Shown: one piece after another, positions 8,032 to 14,556 of the stretch | Position numbering within the stretch: the stretch's first letter is position 1 | Layout: each line of letters opens with the position of its first letter | Source: an uncultured Paenibacillaceae bacterium | GTDB lineage: Bacteria; Bacillota; Bacilli; Aneurinibacillales; Aneurinibacillaceae | Length of the DNA: 15,288 nucleotides | NCBI GenBank assembly: GCA_937874515.1 | Contig: CALNBV010000073.1 | Location: forward strand, 1-15,288 | Direction of reading: 5' to 3' | Position numbers and translations under genes: made by a program | The notes under the pieces: generated by a model | Databases searched by the model: none | Told to the model about the DNA's origin: nothing | Seen by the model: the letters and a program-made list of their open reading frames with translations, nothing else

Positions 8032-9111
8032 TTGATCGATGAATATCAAAAATTAGAATTAGTACAGGATTTGTTTGACCAGGAACAATTTGAAGAAGGT
8101 TATGCCTTTTTAGAACAATTAGAAGAAGAATACGCCAGCAATGAAGATATGCTTTTTGAAATTGGCGTTTTTTATTATGATGTAGGCCATATTGATAAAA
8201 GCTTAACTATTTTTCGTAAAGTAGAACCCTTAGTCAGGGGTGATGAGGAGTTCCTTTATGAATGCCGCCTTTATCAATCATCCGCCCTTATAGAATTAGG
8301 AAAAATGGATGAAGCCCTTGATTTATTAATGGTACTAAAAGAGGAAAAGGAAGGGGAAGAGGATTCCCGTTTATATAGTTTATTGGGACAACTTTATCGT
8401 ATTGAAGGTCTTTCTGAAGTAGCTATTGGCTATTTTCAAAAAGCCTTATCATTCAATCCTGATCATAAAGAGGAAATCCTCTACTGGTTGGGAGAGCTTT
8501 ATGAAGAATCAGGTGAAGACCAAAAAGCCCTGGATATTTGGAAGGGCATTTCTGGGTTTACAGAAGAAGAGGAATTCCTTGTGAAAAGCGCAAATTTAGA
8601 AGCAAGACGAGGGGAATTCGAAAAGGCAAAAGCCCTTTTTGAAAAAGCCATCGAAATCTCTGTATCTCCAGAAGCCCTCTTTGGATGCGGCATTGTCTGT
8701 TATCAAATGGGAGACTGGACTTCAGCGGTCAGGAGATTTTCTCAATTGATTGAAAAGGACCCTGAATATGTAGCAGCCTATCCCTTACTAGGCGAAGCAT
8801 TGTGGGAGTTAAAATTAAAAGACCAGGCCATTGCCGTTTACAACCAGGTCCTGGGCATACAAAGTGAAGACATTCATTTAGTGGATCGCTTTCTCATGCT
8901 CCTAACGGAAACAGGACGCTGGCAAGAAGTGAAGGATTACATAGGGAAAATGCATGATATTGATGAGGAAGACCCAATCTTGTTTTATTGGAAAGGGAGA
9001 ATTGCGGAAAAGGAAGGAAACATTCGGGATGCCATTGCCCTTTATCAAAAGGTGCAAATGGGTGAAGAGACCATCCACGATACCATACAGCGGTTAAACA
9101 ACATCATATAA
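8032..9111 (+). CDS. ypiA: TPR-repeat protein, YpiA family
   Basis: The 359-residue acidic protein is built almost entirely of tetratricopeptide-like helix pairs. Typical repeat signatures are ALSFNPDHKEEILYWLGELY, FEKAKALFEKAIEIS and QAIAVYNQVLGIQSED. It has no signal peptide or membrane segment, so it should be cytoplasmic and is probably a protein-protein interaction scaffold; no partner or reaction can be read from it. Its place directly after the aroA region and before ypiF-qcr matches B. subtilis ypiA, although that protein is somewhat longer. The start is TTG at 8032 with AGGAG (8017-8021) 10 bases upstream; no ATG or GTG lies nearer in this frame. A strong terminator follows 9 bases after the stop. 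Confidence 0.85.
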   Translation: MIDEYQKLELVQDLFDQEQFEEGYAFLEQLEEEYASNEDMLFEIGVFYYDVGHIDKSLTIFRKVEPLVRGDEEFLYECRLYQSSALIELGKMDEALDLLMVLKEEKEGEEDSRLYSLLGQLYRIEGLSEVAIGYFQKALSFNPDHKEEILYWLGELYEESGEDQKALDIWKGISGFTEEEEFLVKSANLEARRGEFEKAKALFEKAIEISVSPEALFGCGIVCYQMGDWTSAVRRFSQLIEKDPEYVAAYPLLGEALWELKLKDQAIAVYNQVLGIQSEDIHLVDRFLMLLTETGRWQEVKDYIGKMHDIDEEDPILFYWKGRIAEKEGNIRDAIALYQKVQMGEETIHDTIQRLNNII

Positions 9112-9120
9112 ATAGATTGA

Positions 9121-9149
9121 AAGGCTCCAGAGTATTCTGGAGCCTTTTT
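9121..9149 (+). terminator. Intrinsic terminator after ypiA
   Basis: AAGGCTCCAGA (9121-9131) and TCTGGAGCCTT (9136-9146) form a perfect 11-bp stem with a GTAT loop, followed by a run of T to 9149. This is a textbook rho-independent terminator and separates ypiA from the gene-free stretch that follows. Confidence 0.9.
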
Positions 9150-9150
9150 A

Positions 9151-9570
9151 ATTATAAGTTTGAGGAGGACCAATGGTGTTAGCCAAGCAATCTTTATCAT
9201 AAGACCGTAAGGTTAAAGGTTGAGATGCTAATGAATCAAATCAGTTGCCTTTTTGTGAGCCGATACGAGGGAAACTGAGAGGGGGGCGGAAAAAAGCCTT
9301 CAACTGTAAAGGAAACTTAGCTGGTGCCAAGTAAAGCGAAGGCAACTGCTTAGTTGACTTATGACGGAAGGAAAGCGTTAGCTTTCTATTCGGCGCATCC
9401 TTTATTTTTTACCCAGATGTTTTGAAGGCGCGCCCGGATTGAAGTTGACTGTCAGTTTCAGCATCTTTGTCGGCGAGCAAGAGGCACGATTAGATTCTTA
9501 GCATCGTATGTATAGAAGTTTTTTTTATCTGTCAATAATTGTAGTAATGAAAAGGAAGGGGGCGGAATCC
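9151..9570. other. 420-base gene-free stretch with possible structured RNA
   Basis: No credible gene fits here on either strand. The stretch is richer in G and C than other gaps in the window and holds several possible RNA elements. They are ACC-GTAA-GGT (9204-9213), AAG-GAAA-CTT (9309-9318), a perfect GAAAGC-GTTA-GCTTTC hairpin (9371-9386), and a 10-bp long-range helix between CAGTTGCCTT (9242-9251) and AAGGCAACTG (9339-9348). The second arm of that helix could instead pair locally in a hairpin spanning 9319-9350. ACGAT (9486-9490) and ATCGT (9503-9507) pair 10 bases ahead of an eight-T run. The sequence could be a noncoding RNA, a long 5' leader of the next gene, or the remains of an element. 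I do not recognise an Rfam class. Confidence 0.35.
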
Positions 9571-10644
9571 GTGAAGCTATCGGAAACGTTAACCTATACA
9601 GATATTTCACAATTGCACCGTCTTGCAAGGGAATGGAATTGTGAATGCAATATTCACTCAAAAAATGAACTAATACAAAGTCTATTTCATCACCTTACGA
9701 ATAAATATCAAATACATCAAGAGTTTTTGGAGCTATCCTCTGGAGATAAGATGTTTCTGTTTAATTTAATGTTTGAAAAACCCAGGGAATATACAAAAGA
9801 TTCGATTTACGCTAAAGCACGCCAGGCATGCTTAAAAGAGGAAGAAGCAAGAAGTTACCGTGGGATGCTTGAGCGGGCGCTGGAAAAAGGGTGGCTCTTT
9901 CGCGTAAGCATCCGGCAGGATGAAAAGTTTATTGTCCCAGACGAAGTCAGAAAGCAATGGCGTTCATTATTATTACATGGAATTCAGGGGATGAGGAAGG
10001 AGGAGATAGAAGGAGGGACCATTGATGATGGAACCCATCATATGGCCCAGGATCTAGAAATCCTATGTAACTATTTAAAAAACAACCATGTTCCATTTGC
10101 GAAGAATGGAGCTATGTATCGCAAACATATCATGAATCTTATCCATTTATTGCATGTTTCAGAAGAACTGCCTACAGAGAGTTGGCGATTTGGCTATGGA
10201 CGCCGTTTTCGGGAATATCCGGACCGTTTTGCCCTGATCTATGATTTCGCTTATCACAGGGAATGGATTACAGAAGATGACATGATGGGAAATGTCATCC
10301 TTACAGAACGGGGTTTTCAATTCCTAGAAGAGGGAATAAATTATGAACAATTAACGAAAGATTTATTTTCCTTTTGGTTATTGTCTTATCGGAGAGCGAT
10401 TCCCAATATTGAAAATCTAACAAGGTTCATTTCTCTACTCTGTCAAAATCAGTGGGTTCAAGAAAGGGTTTTAGTTGAACAGCTCCTTCTGTTTACCTCT
10501 GGATTTTATTATGATACCCCAGAAGATGTGCTGAAAAAGAGGATTATTACAATGTTAAATTATTTTGGTTTTTTGGTAAAAACCACTCTCTGTGATGCTA
10601 CTTGTGCTTTCACTTTAAGTCCCGGGGGAGAAACCTGGTTTTGA
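9571..10644 (+). CDS. Uncharacterised Bacillales protein, possibly winged-helix/XPB-N-like
   Basis: I do not recognise a characterised family. The 357-residue protein is soluble, with no signal peptide or membrane segment. Residues of about 1-45 (ETLTYTDISQLHRLAREW, then SKNELIQSLFHHL) look like a short helix-extension-helix, SAP-like module. Two alpha/beta stretches follow that could be winged helices, with phrases such as YRGMLERALEKGWLFRV and GNVILTERGFQFLEEGI. This organisation recalls proteins annotated as having helicase XPB N-terminal-like domains, but there are no ATPase motifs; the comparison is a guess. GTG 9571 is chosen because AAGGAAGGGGG ends 8 bases upstream. Upstream in-frame ATGs at 9547 and 9508 lack good ribosome binding sites. 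The ypiA terminator and the structured stretch lie before it. Confidence 0.75.
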   Translation: MKLSETLTYTDISQLHRLAREWNCECNIHSKNELIQSLFHHLTNKYQIHQEFLELSSGDKMFLFNLMFEKPREYTKDSIYAKARQACLKEEEARSYRGMLERALEKGWLFRVSIRQDEKFIVPDEVRKQWRSLLLHGIQGMRKEEIEGGTIDDGTHHMAQDLEILCNYLKNNHVPFAKNGAMYRKHIMNLIHLLHVSEELPTESWRFGYGRRFREYPDRFALIYDFAYHREWITEDDMMGNVILTERGFQFLEEGINYEQLTKDLFSFWLLSYRRAIPNIENLTRFISLLCQNQWVQERVLVEQLLLFTSGFYYDTPEDVLKKRIITMLNYFGFLVKTTLCDATCAFTLSPGGETWF

Positions 10645-10752
10645 GGAAAAATTTTTTAAAAAAATGTCGTACAAATTAAAAGGACGAGAATATTATATAT
10701 TAAGAAATTACACAAGCTTTTGAATTTTTCGCAAGAATATTTGAACAAAATG

Positions 10753-10761
10753 TGATATAAT
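10753..10761 (+). promoter_or_regulatory. Extended -10 promoter for the IDEAL-domain gene
   Basis: TGATATAAT is a consensus extended -10 (TG-N-TATAAT). It lies about 150 bases before the start of the IDEAL gene in an AT-rich 264-base gap. The -35 region (about 10733-10738) is poor, which an extended -10 can tolerate. Transcription would begin near 10768 and give a leader of about 140 bases. Confidence 0.5.
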
Positions 10762-10784
10762 TTAAATAATCTAAATATTAAAAA

Positions 10785-10798
10785 AGTAAACGCTTATA
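10785..10798 (+). promoter_or_regulatory. Possible CcpA (cre-like) operator
   Basis: AGTAAACGCTTATA matches the consensus TGWAANCGNTNWCA at all specified positions except the first and thirteenth. It lies just downstream of the predicted transcription start, where a bound repressor would block elongation. Two mismatches in an AT-rich region make this tentative. Confidence 0.25.
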
Positions 10799-10908
10799 TA
10801 ACAGATAAAGAAATAGATAAACAAGGATTGGGAACTCGTGTAATTGTCGTCCGGTTGACTATCGACATAACGTGGTATTCATCTTAAAAACAAATGGAGG
10901 GAAGGCTT

Positions 10909-11112
10909 ATGGAGAAACAAAAACGAGGCTTCACCCAGCAAACATTACACAGTCTGATGGCAGAGATGGTTCTTGATAAAGTGATTCGTAATTATCATAT
11001 ACAGAAATTATATCATGACATAGACAATGCCCTGTCAACAGGTGATCGCCAAACGTTTTATCGTTTAACTGAAGAATTAAATGAATTATTAGCTCTGGCA
11101 AAGGTGAACTAA
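10909..11112 (+). CDS. Small stand-alone IDEAL-domain protein
   Basis: The 67-residue protein contains an IDEAL-type segment: an amphipathic first part (SLMAEMVLDKVIRNYHIQKL) followed by YHDIDNALSTGDRQTFYRLTEELNELL, which fits the family pattern of L...ID.AL...D...F..LT..L. In B. subtilis the corresponding slot before ypiF holds YpiB (ReoY), which has a larger N-terminal domain in front of an IDEAL domain. Here only the IDEAL part exists, and no remnant of the larger domain is visible upstream. Function is unknown; a small adaptor role is an inference. ATG 10909 follows GGAGG (10896-10900) by 8 bases; the ATG at 10894 overlaps that site and is unlikely to be used. A hairpin terminator follows. 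Confidence 0.8.
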   Translation: MEKQKRGFTQQTLHSLMAEMVLDKVIRNYHIQKLYHDIDNALSTGDRQTFYRLTEELNELLALAKVN

Positions 11113-11143
11113 GTAGATATAAAATAAAATAGTATGGTACGCT

Positions 11144-11171
11144 ATAATCCGGGATATCCGGATTATTTTTT
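11144..11171 (+). terminator. Intrinsic terminator between the IDEAL gene and ypiF
   Basis: ATAATCCGG (11144-11152) and CCGGATTAT (11158-11166) form a perfect 9-bp stem with a GATAT loop, followed by a T-run to 11171. It ends 31 bases before the ypiF start, so ypiF depends on read-through or on a promoter I could not identify. Confidence 0.8.
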
Positions 11172-11202
11172 GTTTCAAAGGCTTTATAAGGAGGAGAAGA
11201 AA

Positions 11203-11658
11203 ATGAAATGGAAAGTTGAAGATATGGAACAATTGCTTGGCATGGAGGAATATGTGGATACATTGCTGTACCCTGTATCTGTTTCTCCCATGGATTGGGA
11301 TGTGAAATGGATTGCAGACCAATTCTGGTTAGAAAAAGTATCTTCCAATGTTGAACAGAATTTAAAAGGAAGGGTATTTTTATTTCAGCCCCTTTGTGTA
11401 GCAAGAAATGAATTATTTCTTGACACTACGATTCCTTTTATTCGCCAGAATATTAAAGCGATGTCTAATCGATTTCCCCATCGGGCAATTCTTACAAACT
11501 CCAAAGAATTGGCGGAGGCTTTTCAAGAGGAAGGAGTGATCGCTTTTTTACTATCACCTACCCCTGAAGAAGCTGTTACATCTAAACGATTTCTGGAAAA
11601 ATCTCTAATTGAGGCGAATCGTGTAATCCCTAAGTTGATTGGGGTTTGGAGTCAATAG
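11203..11658 (+). CDS. ypiF: DUF2487 family protein YpiF
   Basis: The 151-residue soluble protein begins MKWKVEDMEQ, which resembles the N-terminus of the YpiF (DUF2487) family, and sits directly upstream of qcrA as in B. subtilis. Segments such as GRVFLFQPLCVA and RAILTNSKELAEAFQEEGV suggest an alpha/beta fold. No catalytic motif is evident and the function is unknown. ATG 11203 has an excellent AAGGAGGAG 8 bases upstream. The frame extends upstream to 11134, but that extension crosses the terminator hairpin and should not be coding. The qcr promoter begins about 50 bases after its stop. Confidence 0.85.
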   Translation: MKWKVEDMEQLLGMEEYVDTLLYPVSVSPMDWDVKWIADQFWLEKVSSNVEQNLKGRVFLFQPLCVARNELFLDTTIPFIRQNIKAMSNRFPHRAILTNSKELAEAFQEEGVIAFLLSPTPEEAVTSKRFLEKSLIEANRVIPKLIGVWSQ

Positions 11659-11711
11659 GGGAATTCCGTCGAAATTATACATACTTTTTCGATTACTGTA
11701 ACAACATAATC

Positions 11712-11740
11712 TTGACAGCATAATTGCCATTCTGTATGAT
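11712..11740 (+). promoter_or_regulatory. Sigma-A promoter of the qcrABC operon
   Basis: TTGACA (11712-11717) and TATGAT (11735-11740) are separated by exactly 17 bases, one mismatch from full consensus. Transcription would start near 11747 and give a leader of about 70 bases before qcrA. The leader contains a small GTCC-GTAT-GGAC hairpin (11776-11787) and the AGGAGG ribosome binding site. Confidence 0.85.
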
Positions 11741-11816
11741 TGTTAATGTCCTAGTATTAGATGTACTGTATGTTAGTCCGTATGGACGTGATCATAAGGA
11801 TAGGAGGTTAGAGAGA

Positions 11817-12335
11817 ATGAGCAAAGACCAGGGGGTTTCAAGAAGACAATTTCTTAACTATTGTCTTACTGGTGTGGGTGGTTTCTTAGCAGCAGGTATG
11901 TTAGCTCCAATGATTAAATTTGCTGTTGACCCTGCCTTAAAGAAAGGCAAAGCAGGAGGCAACATGGTACCTGTTGTTGATGAAGCAGTATTAACAGGAG
12001 AACCATCAAATCATGGTTTTAAGTACAAAATTACAGATGCTTGGCTCGGTGAACAAGAAACTGAGTTAACAGCCTGGATTTACAAAGAGGGTGGACAAGT
12101 TATTGCTTTATCCCCAATTTGTAAACATCTTGGTTGTACTGTAGGTTGGAAAAACGACCCTCAAAAACAAAATCGTTTCTTCTGTCCTTGTCATAATGGC
12201 CTTTATGAGAAGAACGGGAAGAACGTTCCAGGTACGCCTCCAATGAATCCATTGGATACGTATCAAGTGGAAGTTAAAAATGGGAAAGTATATCTTGGTT
12301 TAGTAGAGCCTAACAAGATTGTAGGGGGGGCATAA
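11817..12335 (+). CDS. qcrA: Menaquinol:cytochrome c reductase, Rieske iron-sulfur subunit
   Basis: QcrA carries the high-potential [2Fe-2S] cluster that accepts the first electron from menaquinol in the bc-type complex. The 172-residue protein begins with a twin-arginine-like signal (SRRQFL, residues 8-13) and a hydrophobic stretch to about 35, which should stay as the membrane anchor after Tat export. CKHLGC (102-107) and CPCHNG (123-128) form the Rieske site. Cluster ligands are expected to be C102, H104, C123 and H126, with a C107-C125 disulfide. ATG 11817 follows AGGAGG by 9 bases; the frame upstream to 11724 runs through the promoter and is not coding. It is the first gene of the operon, with qcrB 4 bases downstream. 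Confidence 0.96.
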   Translation: MSKDQGVSRRQFLNYCLTGVGGFLAAGMLAPMIKFAVDPALKKGKAGGNMVPVVDEAVLTGEPSNHGFKYKITDAWLGEQETELTAWIYKEGGQVIALSPICKHLGCTVGWKNDPQKQNRFFCPCHNGLYEKNGKNVPGTPPMNPLDTYQVEVKNGKVYLGLVEPNKIVGGA

Positions 12336-12339
12336 GTAA

Positions 12340-13011
12340 ATGATCCGTAAAATGTATGATTGGGTCGATGAACGTCTCAATGTTACCCCTATGTGGCGTG
12401 ATATTGCTGACCATGAAGTGCCAGAACATGTGAACCCGGCCCATCACTTTTCTGCATTCGTATACTGTTTCGGTGGACTTACATTCTTTATTACAGTTAT
12501 CCAAATTTTATCCGGTATGTTCTTAACCATGTACTATGTACCGGACATCGTAAATGCTTACAAATCAGTAGAGTATTTACAAAACGAAGTAGCATTTGGC
12601 GTTATCGTTCGCGGTATGCATCACTGGGGAGCATCGCTTGTAATCGTGATGATGTTCTTACATACATTGCGTGTATTCTTCCAGGGCGCTTACAAACATC
12701 CGCGTGAATTAAACTGGGTTGTTGGTATGTTAATATTCTTCATGATGTTAGGACTTGGTTTCACGGGTTACCTCTTACCATGGGATAACAAAGCGTATTT
12801 TGCAACCAAAGTTGGTATTGGAATGGCTGGTCAGGTTCCACTGATTGGTGGTTTTATTACTAAATTACTGCAAGGTGGAGACATCGTTGGTGCGGAAACC
12901 CTTGCTCGTTTCTTCGCTGTTCACGTATTCTTCTTGCCTGGTGCACTTTTCGGGTTGCTAGGCGCTCACTTTATTATGATCCGCAGACAGGGTATTTCCG
13001 GTCCGCTATAG
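12340..13011 (+). CDS. qcrB: Menaquinol:cytochrome c reductase, cytochrome b6-type subunit
   Basis: QcrB is the membrane subunit that binds the two b hemes and, with QcrC, forms the quinol sites. It has 223 residues and about four transmembrane helices. The four heme b ligands expected from cytochrome b6 are H94, H108, H195 and H210, with the same 14- and 15-residue spacings. C43 in the YCFGG segment matches the cysteine that covalently attaches an extra heme c in b6-type proteins, including B. subtilis QcrB. The ATG at 12340 has a run of seven G about 9 bases upstream. The small size, a b6 half without the subunit IV half, fits the split arrangement with qcrC. Confidence 0.96.
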   Translation: MIRKMYDWVDERLNVTPMWRDIADHEVPEHVNPAHHFSAFVYCFGGLTFFITVIQILSGMFLTMYYVPDIVNAYKSVEYLQNEVAFGVIVRGMHHWGASLVIVMMFLHTLRVFFQGAYKHPRELNWVVGMLIFFMMLGLGFTGYLLPWDNKAYFATKVGIGMAGQVPLIGGFITKLLQGGDIVGAETLARFFAVHVFFLPGALFGLLGAHFIMIRRQGISGPL

Positions 13012-13045
13012 GATCTAATTCCATAGACAAGGGGGGGTTATACAA

Positions 13046-13831
13046 ATGGCAAAACATGATAAAGACATTGAGTATGTTGGTGATTCCCAGGTTCCTGCTA
13101 AACGGGTTCCCAATGTAGCTCCGTCTTACGATGAATATCCAGGAAAAACTGAACTTTTCTGGCCTAACTTCCTTCTCAAAGAATGGATGGTAGCAGCCGT
13201 TGTTCTTTTCGCATTCCTTATGTTAACAGTAATGCATCCAGCTCCGCTGGAACAAGTAGCGGATCCTACTAATGCAGGATATATTCCGTTACCTGACTGG
13301 TACTTCTTATTCCTTTACCAATTGCTGAAATATAAGTGGGCTTCTGGTACTTGGGTAATGTTCGGGATCATCATTATCCCTGCAATTTCTTTTGGTGCAC
13401 TTTTCTTCGCTCCATGGCTTGACCGTGGACCAGGACGCAGACCTTCTCAACGTCCAGTTGCTGTAGGGACTATGCTTCTTGCTTTAGTTGCGATCGTTTA
13501 CCTAAGCTGGGCTGCTATGGCTGAACACGAAGCAACATTAGCAGCTTCCGGTGGTGGTGCACCTGTAGCGTCTAATAAACCACCAGCAGATTTCAAAGCA
13601 GGTGAGGCCTATACAAAACAAGTAGGCTGTGCAGGTTGTCACGGTGCCAACATGGAAGGTGGCTTAGGACCAGCTCTCTGGGATGAAGGAACACGTATGG
13701 ATAAACAACAAATCCTTGATATGATCAACAACGGTGGCGTCACAATGCCTAAAGGTGGTATGTTCCAGGGTACTGAAGAAGAAAAACAAGCACTTGCTGA
13801 ATACCTTGCATCTTTAAAAGGCAATAAATAA
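13046..13831 (+). CDS. qcrC: Menaquinol:cytochrome c reductase, subunit IV-cytochrome c fusion
   Basis: QcrC fuses a subunit IV-like membrane part to a cytochrome c domain, an arrangement typical of Bacillales. The 261-residue protein has about three membrane helices (roughly 43-63, 103-124 and 139-158). PDWY (83-86) lies at the position of the Qo-site PEWY motif. A linker rich in A, G and S leads to the heme c site CAGCH (C195, C198, H199). A methionine in the segment VTMPKGGMF is the likely sixth heme ligand. It takes the electron from the Rieske protein and passes it to a soluble or membrane-bound cytochrome c. The start has a strong G-rich ribosome binding site. A terminator follows the stop. 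Confidence 0.96.
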   Translation: MAKHDKDIEYVGDSQVPAKRVPNVAPSYDEYPGKTELFWPNFLLKEWMVAAVVLFAFLMLTVMHPAPLEQVADPTNAGYIPLPDWYFLFLYQLLKYKWASGTWVMFGIIIIPAISFGALFFAPWLDRGPGRRPSQRPVAVGTMLLALVAIVYLSWAAMAEHEATLAASGGGAPVASNKPPADFKAGEAYTKQVGCAGCHGANMEGGLGPALWDEGTRMDKQQILDMINNGGVTMPKGGMFQGTEEEKQALAEYLASLKGNK

Positions 13832-13844
13832 TAACGATCTCTTT

Positions 13845-13876
13845 AAAAGCTGACTGTATAAAACAGTCAGCTTTTC
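13845..13876 (+). terminator. Terminator after qcrC
   Basis: AAAAGCTGACTGT (13845-13857) pairs perfectly with ACAGTCAGCTTTT (13863-13875) around an ATAAA loop. The A-flanked left arm and T-flanked right arm make it potentially bidirectional. It lies 13 bases after the qcrC stop and 24 bases before ypjA, so ypjA may be expressed by partial read-through. Confidence 0.8.
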
Positions 13877-13900
13877 TACTATAGATAGGAGGTTTGTCAT

Positions 13901-14500
13901 GTGAAGGAAGCCTGGGGTTATTTTATCGGGATTCTTAGGAATAGAATCTTTCTCTGGATGATGATTGGGATTAATGGGTTGGGGTCAATCTACGGTTTTT
14001 ACTGGTATAAGGAGCAACTTGCTGAAACCACCCCTGAGTTTTTACGGATTTTTGTTCCTGATAGCCCCACTGCCAGTACCTTTTTCACTCTTGTATTAAT
14101 TACATATCTATTTCGAAAAAGCGTTCCTACATTAGAAGCCTTCGCGGCTGTTACCAGTTTTAAATATGGGGTATGGGCAGTGGCTGTTATTCTTGTGGGT
14201 TTTGCTCTTGGAGATCAACAATACCCTCAACACTACATGTTAATGATTTCACATGGAGGAATGGCAATAGAGGCTTTATTATATGCCCGTTTTTATTCCA
14301 TACAGTATAGGCATATTCTTTATGTTGGTGTATGGACCATCGGAAATGATTTATTAGATTATGCATTAGAGATTCATCCCTGGGTGTCACATTCTATGGA
14401 AGTGTTTCATATTCAATTGGGGTGGGCTACATTCGGATTAAGTATACTAAGCTTGTGGTTGATTTATGCTATCTCTGTAAAGAAAAAATGGAATAAATAA
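13901..14500 (+). CDS. ypjA: DUF1405 integral membrane protein YpjA
   Basis: The 199-residue hydrophobic protein has roughly five or six transmembrane segments (about 15-35, 58-72, 80-105, 112-130, 140-155 and 170-192). FVPDSPTAST, in the loop before the second segment, is the recognisable conserved patch of the YpjA/DUF1405 family, and the position right after qcrC matches B. subtilis. The biochemical role is unknown; association with the respiratory complex is only suggested by gene order. The start is GTG 13901 with AGGAGG (13887-13892) 8 bases upstream. The overlapping ATG at 13899 is in another frame and meets a stop at once. Confidence 0.88.
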   Translation: MKEAWGYFIGILRNRIFLWMMIGINGLGSIYGFYWYKEQLAETTPEFLRIFVPDSPTASTFFTLVLITYLFRKSVPTLEAFAAVTSFKYGVWAVAVILVGFALGDQQYPQHYMLMISHGGMAIEALLYARFYSIQYRHILYVGVWTIGNDLLDYALEIHPWVSHSMEVFHIQLGWATFGLSILSLWLIYAISVKKKWNK

Positions 14501-14556
14501 CCTGTCATATCTCTTTCTCTTCTTCAATAGGTATAGGATGAAGGGGGGACGAGTTG

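Noticed and set aside
9285..9345. Similarity to part of Bacillus RNase P RNA (GGAAAAAAGCC and a later GTGCCA)
   Set aside because: The match is a few short words, the rest of the conserved core is absent, and rnpB lies elsewhere in Bacillales genomes.
9242..9370. Resemblance to a cobalamin riboswitch: the order GCCTTTT, GGGAA, CAACTGTAA, GCCA.GT, GGAAGG
   Set aside because: The invariant GGTG..AA..CC helix and the exact GCCACTG and GGGAAGG segments are missing, and the downstream gene has no evident link to vitamin B12. A covariance search would settle it.
9458..9661. Minus-strand 67-codon open frame across the start of the unknown gene
   Set aside because: It has no good ribosome binding site, overlaps the start of a better-supported gene on the other strand and has a composition unlike a protein family member.
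10622..10660. Possible terminator after the unknown gene: CCGGG/CCTGG hairpin, then A5T6 run
   Set aside because: The stem is just 5 bp with a wobble and is followed by four T, a G and purines, so it is too weak to call.
10931..11404. Minus-strand 157-codon open frame opposite the IDEAL gene and ypiF
   Set aside because: It is a shadow frame: it lies antisense to two genes with strong ribosome binding sites, crosses a terminator hairpin, and its sequence is low-quality with no recognisable domain.
11724..11816. Upstream extension of the qcrA frame
   Set aside because: It covers the promoter -10 and the ribosome binding site, while the start at 11817 gives a proper Tat signal.
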